Program-made: the position numbers and the translations under genes | In this document: positions 35,874 through 47,890 of the stretch, one piece after another | Layout: the number at the start of each line of letters is the position of its first letter | How positions within the stretch are numbered: the first letter of the stretch is position 1 | Assembly: GCA_949752795.1 (NCBI GenBank) | Contig: OX457068.1 | Location: 60,453,582-60,517,581, forward strand | From: Hyperoodon ampullatus | Taxonomy: Eukaryota; Chordata; Mammalia; Artiodactyla; Ziphiidae | DNA length: 64,000 bases | Direction: 5' to 3' | Notes under the pieces: generated by a model | Seen by the model: only the letters and a program-made list of their open reading frames with translations | What the model was told of the DNA's origin: nothing | The model's database searches: none

Positions 35874-38800
35874 ATGCTAATAGGAACATACACATTGATA
35901 ATTACCTTAAATGTAAATGGATTAAATGTGCCAACCAAAAGACACATACTGGCTGAATGGATACAAAAACATTACCCATGTGTATGTTGTCTATAAGAGA
36001 TGCACTTCAGACCCAGGGACACATAGAGACAGAAAGTGAGGGGATGGAAAAAGATATTCCTTGCAAATGGGAATCAAAAGAAAACTGGAGTAGCAATAGT
36101 CATGTCAGAAAAAATAGACTTTAATAAAATAGAGACTGTCGAAAGAGACCAGGAAGGACACTACATAATGATCAAGGGATCAATCCAAGTAAAAGATATA
36201 ACAATTATAAATGTATAAGCACCCAACATAGGAGCACCTCAATACATAAGGTAAATGCTAACAGCCATAAAAGGGGAAATTGACAGCAACACAATAATAG
36301 TGGGGGACTTTAACACCCCACTTACACCTACGGATAGATCATCCAGACAGAAAATTAATAAGAAAACACAAGCCTTAAGTTACATATTGGGCCAGATAGA
36401 CTTAATTGATATTTATTGCACATTCTACCTGAAAGTAGCAGAATACACCATCTTCTCAAGTGCACATGGAATAGTCTCCAGGATAGATCACATCTTGGAT
36501 CACAAATGAAGCCTCAGTAAAGTTCAGAAAATTGACAACATACCAAGCATCTTTTCCGACCTCAATGCTATGAGATTAGAAAACAATTGCAGGCAAAAAA
36601 ACAAAAACACATGGAGGCTAAACAATATGCTACTAAATAACCAACGGATCATGGGAGAAATCAAAGGGGAAATTAAAAAATAACTAGAAACAAATGACAA
36701 TGAAATCACAAAGACCCCAAACCTATGAGATGCAGCAAGAGAAGTTCTAAGAGGGAATTTTATAACAATACAATCCTACTTTACTTCAAGAAACAAGAAA
36801 AATCTCAAATAAAAAAACCTAACTTTACACCTAAAGCAACTAGAGAAAGAAGAACAAACAAAACCAAAAGTTAGTAGAAAAAAGAAATCATAAATATCAG
36901 AACAGAAATAAATGAAATAGAAAAAAGCAAAGAAACAGAAAATAAAACTAAAAGCTGACTCCTTGAGAAGATAAACAACAATTGATAAACATTTAACCAG
37001 ACTGATCAAGAAAAAAAGGGAGAGGACTCAAATCAATAAAATTAGAAATGAAAACGAAGTTACAACTGACACTGCAAAAATACAAAAGGACTACTACAAG
37101 CAGCCATATGCCAATAAAATGGACAACCTGGAAGAAACAGACAAAACCTTAGGAAAGGACAACCTTCCAAGACTGAACCAGAAAGAAATAGAAAATATGA
37201 ACAGGCTAATCACAATTAATGAAATTGAAACTGTGATTTAAAATCTTTCAACAAACGAAAGTCCAGGACCAGACGGCTTCAGAGGCGAATTCTAACAAAT
37301 ATTTAGAGAAGAGCTAGCATCTATCCTTCTCAAACTCTTCCACAAAATTACAGATGGAGGCACACTCCCAAACTCACTGTATGAGGCCACAAGCACCCTG
37401 ATGTCAAAAGCAGACAATGATGTCACAAAAAAAGAAAGTTACAGGCCAATATTACTGATGAACATAGATGCAAAAATCCTCAACAAAATACTAGCAAACA
37501 GAATCCAACAACACATTAAAAAGATCATACACTGTGATCACATGTGATTTATCCCAGGGATGCAAGAATTTTTCAATATATGGCAATGAATCAATGAGAT
37601 ACACCACATTAACAAATTGAAGAATAACAACCATATGATCATCTTAATAGATGCAGAGAAAGCTTTTGACAAAATCCAAAACTGATTTATATTAAAAATT
37701 CTCCAGATAGTGAACATAGAGGGAAGCTACTTCAACATAATAAAGGCTATATATGACAAACTCACAGCAAACATTATTCTCAATGGTGAAAAACTGAAAG
37801 TATTTCCTCTAAGATCAGGAACAAGACAAGGGTGCCCACTCATGTCACTATTATCCAACATAGTTTTGGAAGTCCTAGCTACAGCAATCAGAGAAGAAAA
37901 AGAAATAAAATTAATACAAATTGGAAAAGAAGAAGTAAAACTGTCACTGTTTGCAGATTACATGATCCTATACATAGAAAATCCTAAAGATACCATCAGA
38001 AAACTACTATAGCTAATCAATGAATTTAGTGAAGTCACAGGACACAAAATTAACACCCAGATATCACTTGCAATCCTATACATTAACAATGAAAAATCAG
38101 AAAGATAAATTAAGGAAATAATCCCATTTATCATTACAGCAAAAAGAATAAAATACTTAGGAATAAACCTACCTAAGGAGACATAATAACTGTACACAGA
38201 AAACCATAAGATACTAATGAAAGAAATCAGAGATGACACAAACAGATGGAGAGATGTACCATTTTCTTGGATTAGAAGAATCAATATTGTGAAAATGACT
38301 ATACTACCTAAACGAGTCCACAGATTCAATGCAATCTCTATCAAATTACCAATGACATTTTTCACAGAACTAGAAAAAAAATCATAAAATTTGAATGGAA
38401 ACACAAAAGATGTTGAATAGCAGAAACATTCTTGAGAAACAAAAATGGATCTGGAGGGATCAGGCTCCCTGTCGTCAGACTATACTACAAAGCTACAGTA
38501 ATCAAGATAGTATGGTACTGGTGCAAAAACAGAAATATAGGTCAATGCAACAGGATGAAAAGCCCAGAGATAATTCCATGCACCTGCAGTCACCTAATCT
38601 ATGACAATGGAGGCCAGAATATGCAATGGAGCAAAGGTAGCCTCTTCTTTAAGTTGTGCTGTGAAAACTGGACAGCTACATGTAAAAGAATAAAATTAGA
38701 ACACACCCTAACACCATACACATAAGTAAATTCAAAATGGATTAAAGACCTAAATGTAAGGCCAGACACTATCAAACTCTAAGAGGAAAACATAGGTAGA

Positions 38801-39690
38801 ACACTCTTTGACATAAATTGCAGCAAGATCTTTTTTAATACACCTCCTAGAGTAATGAGAAAAGAAACAAAAATAAACAAATGTGACCTAATGAAAATTA
38901 AAAGATTTTGCACAACAAAGGAAATGACAAACAAATACAACAAAAAGATAACCTTCAGAATGGGAGAAAATATTTGCAAATGAAGCAACCGACAAAGGAT
39001 TAATCTCCAAAATATACAAACAGCTTATGCAGCTCAATATCAAAAAAACAAACAACTCAATCAAAAAATGGATGGATGATCTAAATAGACATTTCTCCAA
39101 AGAAAACATGCAGATGGCTAAAAAGCACATGAAAAGATGCTTAACATGAGTAATTATTATAGTAATGCAAATCAAAACTACAATGAAGTATAACCTCACA
39201 CCAGTCAGAACGGCCACCGTCAAAGATCTACAAACAATAAATGCTGGAGAGCATGTGGGGAAAAGGGAGCTCTCATGCATTTTTGGTGGGAATGTAAACT
39301 GATACAGCTACTATGGAGAACAGTATAGAGGTTCCTTAAAAAGCTAAAAATAGAACTACCATATGACCCAGCAATCCCACTCCTGGGCATATGCCCAGAG
39401 AAAACAATAATTTGAAAACATATGTTCACCTCAGTGTTCATTGTAGCACTATGTACAATAGCCAGGACATGGAAGAAACCTAAATGCCCATTGACAGACA
39501 AATGGGTAAAGAAGATGTGGTACATATATACAATGGAATATTACTCAGCCATAAAAAGGAATGAAATTGGGTCATTTGTAGAGATGTGGATGGACCTAGA
39601 GACTGTCATACAGAGTGAAGTAAGTTTGAAAGGGAAAAACAAATATCATATTAACGCATATATGTGCAATCTGAATAAATTGGCATATGC
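35874..39690 (+). pseudogene. L1-C ORF2 remnant
   Basis: The start [18 protein letters not shown] aligns with the ORF2 start of L1-D. Endonuclease pieces include an intact VGDFNTPL motif (near 36300). The catalytic SDH motif reads SDL (near 36558-36566), so the active-site His is gone. In the reverse transcriptase the FADD box reads FADY (37710-38012 frame). The C-terminal piece at 39422-39715 has the usual [20 protein letters not shown]. There are many stops, for example near 36225, 37293 and 38012. Confidence 0.88.
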
Positions 39691-40010
39691 GATCTTATTT
39701 ACAGAGTACAAATAGAGACAGATGTGGATAACAAGCATATGGATACCAAGGGGTAAGAGGGGTGTGAGATGAATTGAGAGATTGGTATTGACATATATAG
39801 AATATTGATACTATGTATGAAAGAGATAACTAAGAAGATCCCACTGTATAGCACAGGGAACTCTACTCAGTGCTCTGTGGTGACATAAATGAAAAGGAAA
39901 TCCAAAAAGAGGGCAGTACATGTACACATACAGCTGATTCACTTTGCTGTACAGTATGAACTAACACAATATTTTAAAACAACTATACTTCAATTAAAAG
40001 AAAGGAAAGA

Positions 40011-40815
40011 AAAGAAAAGGAAGATTAAAAAAAAAACTAACAAGAACAGACTGTCCACCCATCCAGCAACTAAGGCTTTAGGTCAATCTTATATTTTCTA
40101 GGTTATGCTAATCATTCACCCTGAGTCTTTGTTCATAAGATATCCTTAGTTGTATCTTAAGCTACCCAAATATATCCAGTTGTTGCATGTCTAAGATTAG
40201 TCCAAGGCTTTTGTTTTTGTATTATTAAATATTCAGTTACTAAATAAGAATGCAAATATGTCTTGACTGAGAGGCCAACTACAACCTGTTGGAAATGTTT
40301 ACACAGTGCTGTTTCTCTTTATTTTAAAAAATAAGAATTATGAGGAAAAAGTTTTATGACTGATTAGCAAAGTATGCCACGAGCTGTAGAGTGCTAGATT
40401 TTGGCACTCATGCCATATAAATGTTATACCTTTCTTGAATTTTATGAGAAGTCCTAGATGACAAAGCCATAATATCATATCACTGCCTTCCATGATTAAG
40501 TAAAACCAGTTACCTGAACTTTAACAACGACTGCTGGTTCTCCACTAGTTTTCTCCTAGATTCTGTCTTTCTCACTCCCTACTTCGTTCCACTCTCCTCT
40601 GTCTTAATTTTCAGCCTGCCTACTGATGTTTTTTTCCTGTGTGTTTTGGTAGCTTTAGCTACTTGATCTGTTTCTGACTAAGTGTCTGGTCTCTAGAACA
40701 TGGTATTCAACTATTTCTGCATTTGAAAATGTGTAAACATCTTCCAAGATACACATTCCCAAAGAATCTGACACATTAGGTTTATGCTGTGACCAGAGTT
40801 TTATATTTTTAAGAA
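40011..40815. other. Anonymous DNA
   Basis: No gene or recognised repeat after the A/G-rich tail of L1-C. Confidence 0.5.
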
Positions 40816-41155
40816 GTTGCCTAGGACTTCCCTGTTTGTGCAATGTTTAAGAATCCACCTGCCAATGCAGTGGACACGGGTTTGAGCCCTAGTCTGGGAA
40901 GATTCTGCATGACACAGAGCAACTAAGCCCATGTACCACAACTACTGAGCCTGCGTGCCACAAATACTGAAGCCCACGCACCTATAGTCCGTGCTCTGCA
41001 ACAAGAGAAGCCACCTCAATGAGAAGCACACACACCACAATGAAGAGTAGCCCCCACTCACTGCAACTAGAGAAAGCCCAGGTGCAGCAATGAAGACCCA
41101 ATGCAGCCAAAAATAAATAAATAAATAAATTTATTTTTTTTAAATGTTGCCTAGG
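40816..41155 (+). mobile_element. Older CHR-type SINE with 10-bp duplication
   Basis: The SINE body runs from 40826 (ACTTCCCTGTTTGTGCAATG) through CACCTGCCAATGCAGTGGAC and repeated CACAACTACTGAGCC-type units to an AAATAAATAAATAAAT tail. GTTGCCTAGG flanks it exactly at 40816-40825 and 41146-41155. The A box is damaged (TGTGCAATGTT for TGGCGCAGTGG), so it is unlikely to be transcribed. Confidence 0.92.
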
Positions 41156-41430
41156 TAAACCAGTAACATAAAAAATAAAAATAAAACTGCCATAGGCCAT
41201 ATTTCTATTAACAATTTCCTCAAATTCAGTTATTTTTAAACCTTTTGGCTCCCACTGAAACTTTGGACAGTTTTGAAGCTAAGACAGAGAATATGGATGT
41301 CATCTCAACCTTCCTTTAAAAATAAAGGATAAAAATATAATCAAACTTCACCTATGCAAATCAACTGGAAAAAAAGGGGTGGAGCTCTGTATCATTTGAA
41401 ATTTATCCAGATGAGAAATGATATTTGCTC

Positions 41431-41806
41431 TAAATAAATTTCAGGGGCTTCCCTGGTGGCAGAGTGGTTAAGAATCTACCTGCTAATTCAGGTGACACGG
41501 GTTTGAGCCCTGGTCCAGGAAGATCCCACATGCTGCGGAGCAACTAAGCCCATGTGCCACAATTATTAAGCCTGTGTTCTGGAAACCACAAGCCACAACT
41601 ACTGAGCCCATGTGCCACAACTACTGAAGCCTGTGCACCTAGAGCCCATGCCCCACAACAAGAGAAGCCACTGCAATGAGAATCATGTGCACCACAGCAA
41701 AGAATAGCCCCCATTTGCCACAACTAGAGAAGGCCTACATACAGCAATGAAGACCCAACACAACCAAAAGTAAATAAATAAAATAAATAAATTTAAATAA
41801 ATTTCA
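41431..41806 (+). mobile_element. Older CHR-type SINE with 13-bp duplication
   Basis: The body at 41444-41793 starts GGGGCTTCCCTGGTGGCAGAG and has a B-box region GGGTTTGAGCCC. It is lengthened by extra CACAACTACTGAGCC units (41590-41640) and ends in an AAATAAATAAA tail. TAAATAAATTTCA flanks it at 41431-41443 and 41794-41806. It lies about 290 bp from the previous SINE in the same orientation. Confidence 0.92.
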
Positions 41807-41853
41807 AATGAAATCTTTTCTAGATTCAATTGTTTAGAGTAATTTTGAAGGTA

Positions 41854-41856
<3 letters not shown>

Positions 41857-41889
<33 letters not shown>
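41857..41889. repeat. (AT)n microsatellite
   Basis: About 16 perfect AT units. Confidence 0.95.
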
Positions 41890-41890
<1 letters not shown>

Positions 41891-44800
41891 CTTTCATGAT
41901 ACACACAGAATAATTTGAAAGGATTTATTACGGTAGTAGACCTTCAACAAATATATTTTAAATAAAGAAAAAATAGATTTTTACTTAGTAATGATCAGAC
42001 TGAGCCTTTTGATAAATAGGCAAGAATAATTACAATCGAAATGGTTGAAATAGACTTAGCCTACTTTGATAAATAAGCAAGAATAATTGCAATTGGAATA
42101 GTTCTAGGAAAATAGTTTAAAGTTCTTGGAAAACAGACTAGTTTTCCCAAATTCCATGTAAAACCAGAGTAAGTAATAAAATAGAAAAACAATAACAACA
42201 TCAAATGGATAACATTTATGACAAAACAGGGTAATAAGATATCCTTATGGATCTAAAATAGTAGATAAGAGCAAATTACCAAATGTGAAAAAGTCTGCAT
42301 TCTCTAAGCATCTTCACAGATGTGAGAAAGAGCAAGCAATGGGATGTCTAATGTACATGAGACTATAATAACCCCCAAATAGTCAACAAGTATTCACTGA
42401 AAAGCATGACAAGCCAAGAGAGAACAGTGGTTGAAAATGGAAGGATTATTGCACACACCAATAATGGGTAAGGATAGAGCCTGCAATCTGGTTCCATGTA
42501 CTTTTTAAACTGTGTGACCAGGCTCTCCCTTCCCTTGGGTCTTGATACCACATTAAGGAGTAATTGAGCATAACAGGGAAAATATATAGGAAGAAAACTG
42601 AAAGTCCAAATAAAAGTCAGATTGTGGAAAGAATGAAAAAAAAAAACCTCAAAAAATAAAAACCTATATTTTAAATGATGATCAAGCAATAGAAGGAGCT
42701 CATTTTGGATAGAAAGGCAGTATTGAAGCTTACTTCTTTTTAATGTTTTAAGAAAACTGATTTAATATAACAAATAGACACCAGAAAGTTATTAAGGTAA
42801 AATTCCATAAAAGGTACTATAAGAAAACAAAGACAGTAAGGAACAGAAAATATTCCTATAAAAATAAAGGTCAAAAAGACGTACTGCAATGTACTGTTTT
42901 ATTTTATTTTTTATTGATATATTTGACATATACATTGTATAATTTTAAGGTGCTGCAATGAACCAGTAAAATGTAGGGTTATAATTGCAATGTGCTATTT
43001 CAAAATTAGCTTTAAAATTATATAAAATTAGCAGCATAAATCATAATTTGAAGAACTCAGACACAATTTAACAGCATTCAGGAAACAAAAATAAAATTTG
43101 ACTCACTTTAAAAATGAAGACTAAACTGAAAGAAAAAGCACAAAAGAATGAATAAATACATCAAATAGTACTTTGAAATAAATGGAAGGTGCAAAGAAGA
43201 AACTTTTTAAAAGAAAAAATAATAAAGAGATAAAAAGTATTTGACAAATATTGAAGACAGACAATGAAGATCCAACATACAAACAATAGGAGTCTTTGAA
43301 GCAGAAAACCAAGACAAAACAAACAAAAACAGAAAAAATACTGAAACAACAAATCAAGAAAATCCACAATAAAAAAAAGAAACCCACTTATAGAAACAGC
43401 ATACAGTGTACCTGAAAATATTAACCCAGAATGACCATAAAAATGTTAAGAGAATGGGGAAGATCTGAGCAAAAAAAGAGTAAAAACAAAAATAAAACTT
43501 TTTAAATGTTTTAAGAATCATTATTAATAGCAGTAATATTAGAATTATTCAGTCTATTTTGTGTGAAGAGTTAAATAAAGCAAATGCCTTTCAGTGAAAT
43601 AAAGTAATTTGTTCTTGAGACTCTCTGTGTAGAAGAAAGAAAATGTAAACTAGAAAAAGTTGAATTAAAAATTCTGTGGTTCTGAACTTGAATTGAAAAT
43701 ATCAATCTGAATTCATAATATGAATATATAGCTTGACTCTATCCACCTAAAAGACCTAGTAACAATAACCAACCCAGTGGCAATGAATATCCCTAAGGTC
43801 TTAAAAATAACTAGAAGTTGAAATGAGGGAAGGAAGGGAGAAAATAAAGGAAGGAAGGAAGGAAGGGGGAGAGAGGGAAGGAAGGGAGGGAAGAGAGGGA
43901 GGAATAAAGGTATGGGAAAGGAGGGAGGGTATGGTGAAGGGAGGGAGGAGGGAAGGAAGGGAAACAAGGAGGGAAGCAAAACTTTGTGGATAAATTTTAA
44001 TTTTGGTTTCTAGAATATTTTTACTTCAATACTGGTAAGCACTGCAATGTACTGAAACTCTTCAAATATGTTTAGATCCATGAATTCCTAATGATATATT
44101 TTTAAAAAGTCTTACATTACAAGAAAGATAGGGAATTATGTAAATTTAAAAAACAAAGATTAAGCATTTATTCTGACTTTTCTATGTGTATTGTACTAAC
44201 AGGTGACCAAATAGTAGAGGCAGGAGGTGAGGGAAATATTTTCTTATAAAGTTAATACAACTTATAAGGGAAAATAAAATGATATCATTAAAATGTCACC
44301 ATTTTGCAGTCCCAGAAATGGATACTGACATTGCTTGTCAACATTCTCTAGCATCGCTGAAAGAGACAAAATCTGATATACTATGTTTTTCCTATAGTCT
44401 TGCAATACAACACTTACAGTTTTACCGAAGAAATTATACCTAAGAGCAAGTCAGTCTCTGCCGTCTTGTGTTTGCTCAAAATTATGCCTAACAAACCTTT
44501 ATAGCACATAGATACCAAAGAAAGAAGATAGGAGCTACAAAACACTTTTCTAGTTTTAGCTCTATCAGTTTTTGCACTTATGAAATGAAGCATTTGCACT
44601 AAATGTTATCTCTCTGTGTGTATGTGCATATGTGTGTGTTTCCCATTTCTAAACATTCTAGAATTTTACTATCTTGTCAGTTTTATTCAAATACCAGGTG
44701 GATAATAAAAATTTCCGTGTACAACAATTTTTATCACATTTTGCACTTTCAAAACTATTTTATACATATTATCCCATTTAATCTTTAAAACAATGCTTAG

Positions 44801-45911
44801 AGACAGGTCAGAGCCAGCACGTTCTATAGGCACACTGGACTTAAGCACCATGGGGAGTAAACTGGTGCAGTAAGGCTTGAAAGTATATCTCCTGTTACTC
44901 ATTTGGCAGTACATAAATAAATAAATAAAACACTTTCTTTTCTGTTGTATTTAGAGGGAATAAAAGCACTTGCCCCATCTTTACAACGGAATTGCTGACC
45001 TTCAAGTTTCTAATAACCATAATTACCATTGAGGAAGGGCAAATAATTTTTATTTTATTTATTATTTATTTACATTTTTTAAAAATGGTGGGTTTAGGTG
45101 CCATTTTTTAGATTTGAAGCTCAGAATGAGGGAGAAATAGGAGAAACAAACTTGACAGGAAAGGAATTCTGAGCAAAATAAACAGGGTTACAATATACTG
45201 ATTGGGTCCTGGGCATTGGATGTCTGGGCCCCATCCCTTAAACTGGACTCACCATTCATTTTTGGCCTTAGGAGTGTCAGGGATAGGACACTAGAGCAAG
45301 GACCCTGGGGAAAAGTGCTATCTCAATGCCCAGAGGCCATGTTGGATCAGAAAAAAATCTCACACTTCTGGCCCAAATTCTTCCAACCTTAGCAATCTTC
45401 CATTCAGTGAGTTGGGACGTCACTCTGCTTTAAGATTTAAATGATTGAAGGTATAGTCTTTGAGAGGAAACACTACAGTCCTAAACTTAAACCATTTGGC
45501 TGTTCAGTGAGGAAGCTGGCCTGCTGCTCACGGCGCACTCAGATACTTAAAAACCTTCAGGTACTACTTAAGAGGGTGAGTGTGGGAAAAGAGCACCATC
45601 CATATTCTTTGGGCAAGAATGGGGCAGCTAAGCTGAGAATAGAGGACAGTGTACACCCCTACAGCACAGGGGATGGGCAGTGCTGGGACAGGGATTGTTG
45701 AGCTAACTGGGTGAGGTCATGTTCTTAAGGAGAACGCCAGCATTCCAGTTACTCTGAGGGGCTCGGGCAAGATCCAGAAGGCTTCACCATACAAAAGATC
45801 TAGTCCTGTAGTTACCCACAAGGCAACTAGGGTCTTTAAGTATGAGAATATGTATAAATAGGTCAGTGATTCTCTTTTCAGTTACAAAAAAGAAACAAAC
45901 TTTTTTGTTTT
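41890..45911. other. Anonymous DNA with small repeats
   Basis: No gene is recognised. A 55-bp piece near 42898-42952 resembles the reverse complement of an L1 3' end. A GGAA-rich tract is listed separately. A weak MIR-like segment lies at about 44740-44840. The stretch 45180-45830 is GC-richer and could be an unassigned old repeat; the 86-codon frame at 45441-45701 has no recognisable domain. Confidence 0.4.
43826..43976. repeat. (GGAA)n-type purine tract
   Basis: GGAAGGAAGGAAGG and GGGAGGGAGG units form about 150 bp of nearly pure purine on the + strand. Such tracts are length-variable. Confidence 0.9.
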
Positions 45912-46141
45912 AAAGGACTCAAGGGTTTCCTTGGTGGCGCAGTGGTTGAGAGTCCACTTGCCAATGCAGGGGACATGGGTTCGTGCCCTGGTCCGGGAAG
46001 ACCCCACATGCCGTGGAGCGGCTGGGCCCATGATCCATGGCCACTGAGCCTGCGTGTCCGGAGCCTGTGCTCCGCAACAGGAGAGGCCACAACAGTGAGA
46101 GGCCCACGTACCGAAAAAAAAAAAAAAAAAAAGGAGCCAAG
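45912..46141 (+). mobile_element. Young CHR-type SINE with 12-bp duplication
   Basis: The body at 45924-46129 has the A box TGGCGCAGTGG and B box GGTTCGTGCCC intact and ends GAGAGGCCCACGTACCG plus about 18 A. The duplication is AAAGGACTCAAG (45912-45923) and AAAGGAGCCAAG (46130-46141), with two mismatches. A TTTT precedes the left copy, as expected for L1 endonuclease cleavage. Several CpG sites have decayed to TG or CA, so it is somewhat older than the dimer at 18467. Confidence 0.94.
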
Positions 46142-47690
46142 ACAGTGTCTGAGTTGTATAATATGGACAGCACTGGGTTTAAAACAATTACATGGAGTCC
46201 TATGCTGAGAAGGATCAGCGCTTGGTATAATGCTCTTCTGTGGCCATCTTTAATTTCTTAATAATTTCACAATACCATGTTTTTACTGTTCGGTGAGCCT
46301 CACAAATTATGCAGTTCCAATTCTTAGAGATAGTGACCTAGAAAATAGCTAGTCTGATTTTCAAGCCCTCCTGTCATGGGCTAGACCTTTGGGCAGTAAT
46401 TTTGTCCCAGCAGAGAACTAGAATGCAACACAGGCTAGAAGAGAATACTAATTTTATAAACTTGGCTCACACAAATGAGGTTAAAGAGTAGAATATATTT
46501 AGTGGGCTGAGGACATGGAGGGACTCACTAGGTAGAGGACTAAAGGCTACAAAGATGAGTAGTAGATACAGGGTTTCAGATAAGTTGCCTGTCATGAATA
46601 GGCTGTTCCAGAGATTAGATGTGGCTCACATTGAAAATTATGATTGTAAAGTTTTCCAAAATGTGGGCTGTGTCTCATTCTTCTATAATAATCACAAATG
46701 GAACTTATCTAAAGTTTCAGTTGCATCATATTCCTCTGAAAATCTTTAGATGAAAGTATAATGCCTAACAAAGGGGAAAGTGGGTGGAGAATGGAACAAC
46801 ACTGAGCTGTAGATCAAAGTCTTAAGTGGCTGCAGCTCTATAATTTTTGTTTTAGCAGAAAATTTCTAGATAGGCAGGACAAAAGATAAACAAGAAAATT
46901 AGATTAAGGGATACAGTCAAACTCCCTTCGATGATACTAGCTGTTACCAGAATTCATTTCTCCAGATTCTAGACCAATTCTGTCATGCTGTCTCCTAAAT
47001 TAATGAGGTTTTACTGAACTGAAAATACATCCATACAAGACTAATTTATTTGATGATGAGGCCCTGAATGCTATCACTGGCTCTCTGGGAAGAAACTCAG
47101 GGAACGTGAGATTCATGTATCACAACCAGGAAAGGTTGTGGAGTCTTCATTTACGATTATTCCAGTTTTCGAAGACATGATGAGAAAGGAAATGAGCTAT
47201 ACGATGTTCTTTTCCCTTCTTTGACTTTCATTATTGAGCAATTTAAACCTATGAACTTTTCTAGGTCAGAGTATTTCTAGGATAGGGGAACAAGTTATGA
47301 GTATTAAAAAAAAGCCTAGGTTTCATCATTTTGTCATATTAATCAATTAAAACAATAGGCTCCCAATAATTTCCTTTTCATTATTATGCATTACCAATCT
47401 TTTAAAAATATGTCCTCTTTTCTATGTGGCTTCAGATTCTGTCTAATAAATTAAACAACTGAATAATTATCCAGTTAGTTGAATCAGGAAAGACTGTTGA
47501 TCTACTTAATATTCCCTGAAATATATCTGTTATATATTAAAGCTGATTGAGGCCTTGAAATCTATTTGGCTTTGTAAGAAACATGATAAAATTTATACCT
47601 CTAATATTTATATCTCCACCAATGAGAGTGTGATTCTTTCCTGAAGATGTTTATTCTCATGTAGGAATAGGACTAAAGTTAATCAGAGTC
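46142..47690. other. Anonymous DNA
   Basis: No gene or recognised repeat. The 64-codon frame at 46555-46749 has no family resemblance. Confidence 0.45.
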
Positions 47691-47699
47691 AGCTGCCCT

Positions 47700-47890
47700 T
47701 CTAGATTGAAGCTTGCAACCTCAGCTGCATATTAGAATCACCTGGGAAACTTTTAATAAGCAGGGATGTCCAGTCCACACACCAGATCAATTAAATCAGA
47801 ATCTGTTGAGGTGGGACCCATGAATCAGTATTTTTGAAAAATCCACAGGTAGTTCTAATAGGCAAACAAGGTAGATAATCATTGTCTTGA
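47700..47890 (+). mobile_element. MER5-like non-autonomous DNA transposon fragment
   Basis: The reading CTGCATATTAGAATCACCTGG, then GAAACTTTTAATAAGCAGG, a CAGAATCTGTTGAGGTGGGACC segment and ATCAGTATTTTTGAAAAATCC follows the MER5 consensus order. MER5 is a hAT-Charlie-derived element. The terminal inverted repeats are eroded. Confidence 0.78.

Larger units (their letters stand above)
32103..40010 (+). mobile_element. L1-C: decayed full-length LINE-1
   Basis: The 5' end is near AAGATTGCAGAGGAGTAGG and the order of parts is the same as in L1-B: a long 5' UTR with T-rich block and SINE-like module, then ORF1, ORF2 and 3' UTR. The 3' end is at about 39960-40010 (TAACACAATATTTTAAAAC, then CTATACTTCAATTAAAAG). 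An extra antisense SINE lies in the 5' UTR. Both ORFs are broken. A-rich flanks make any target-site duplication ambiguous. Confidence 0.9.
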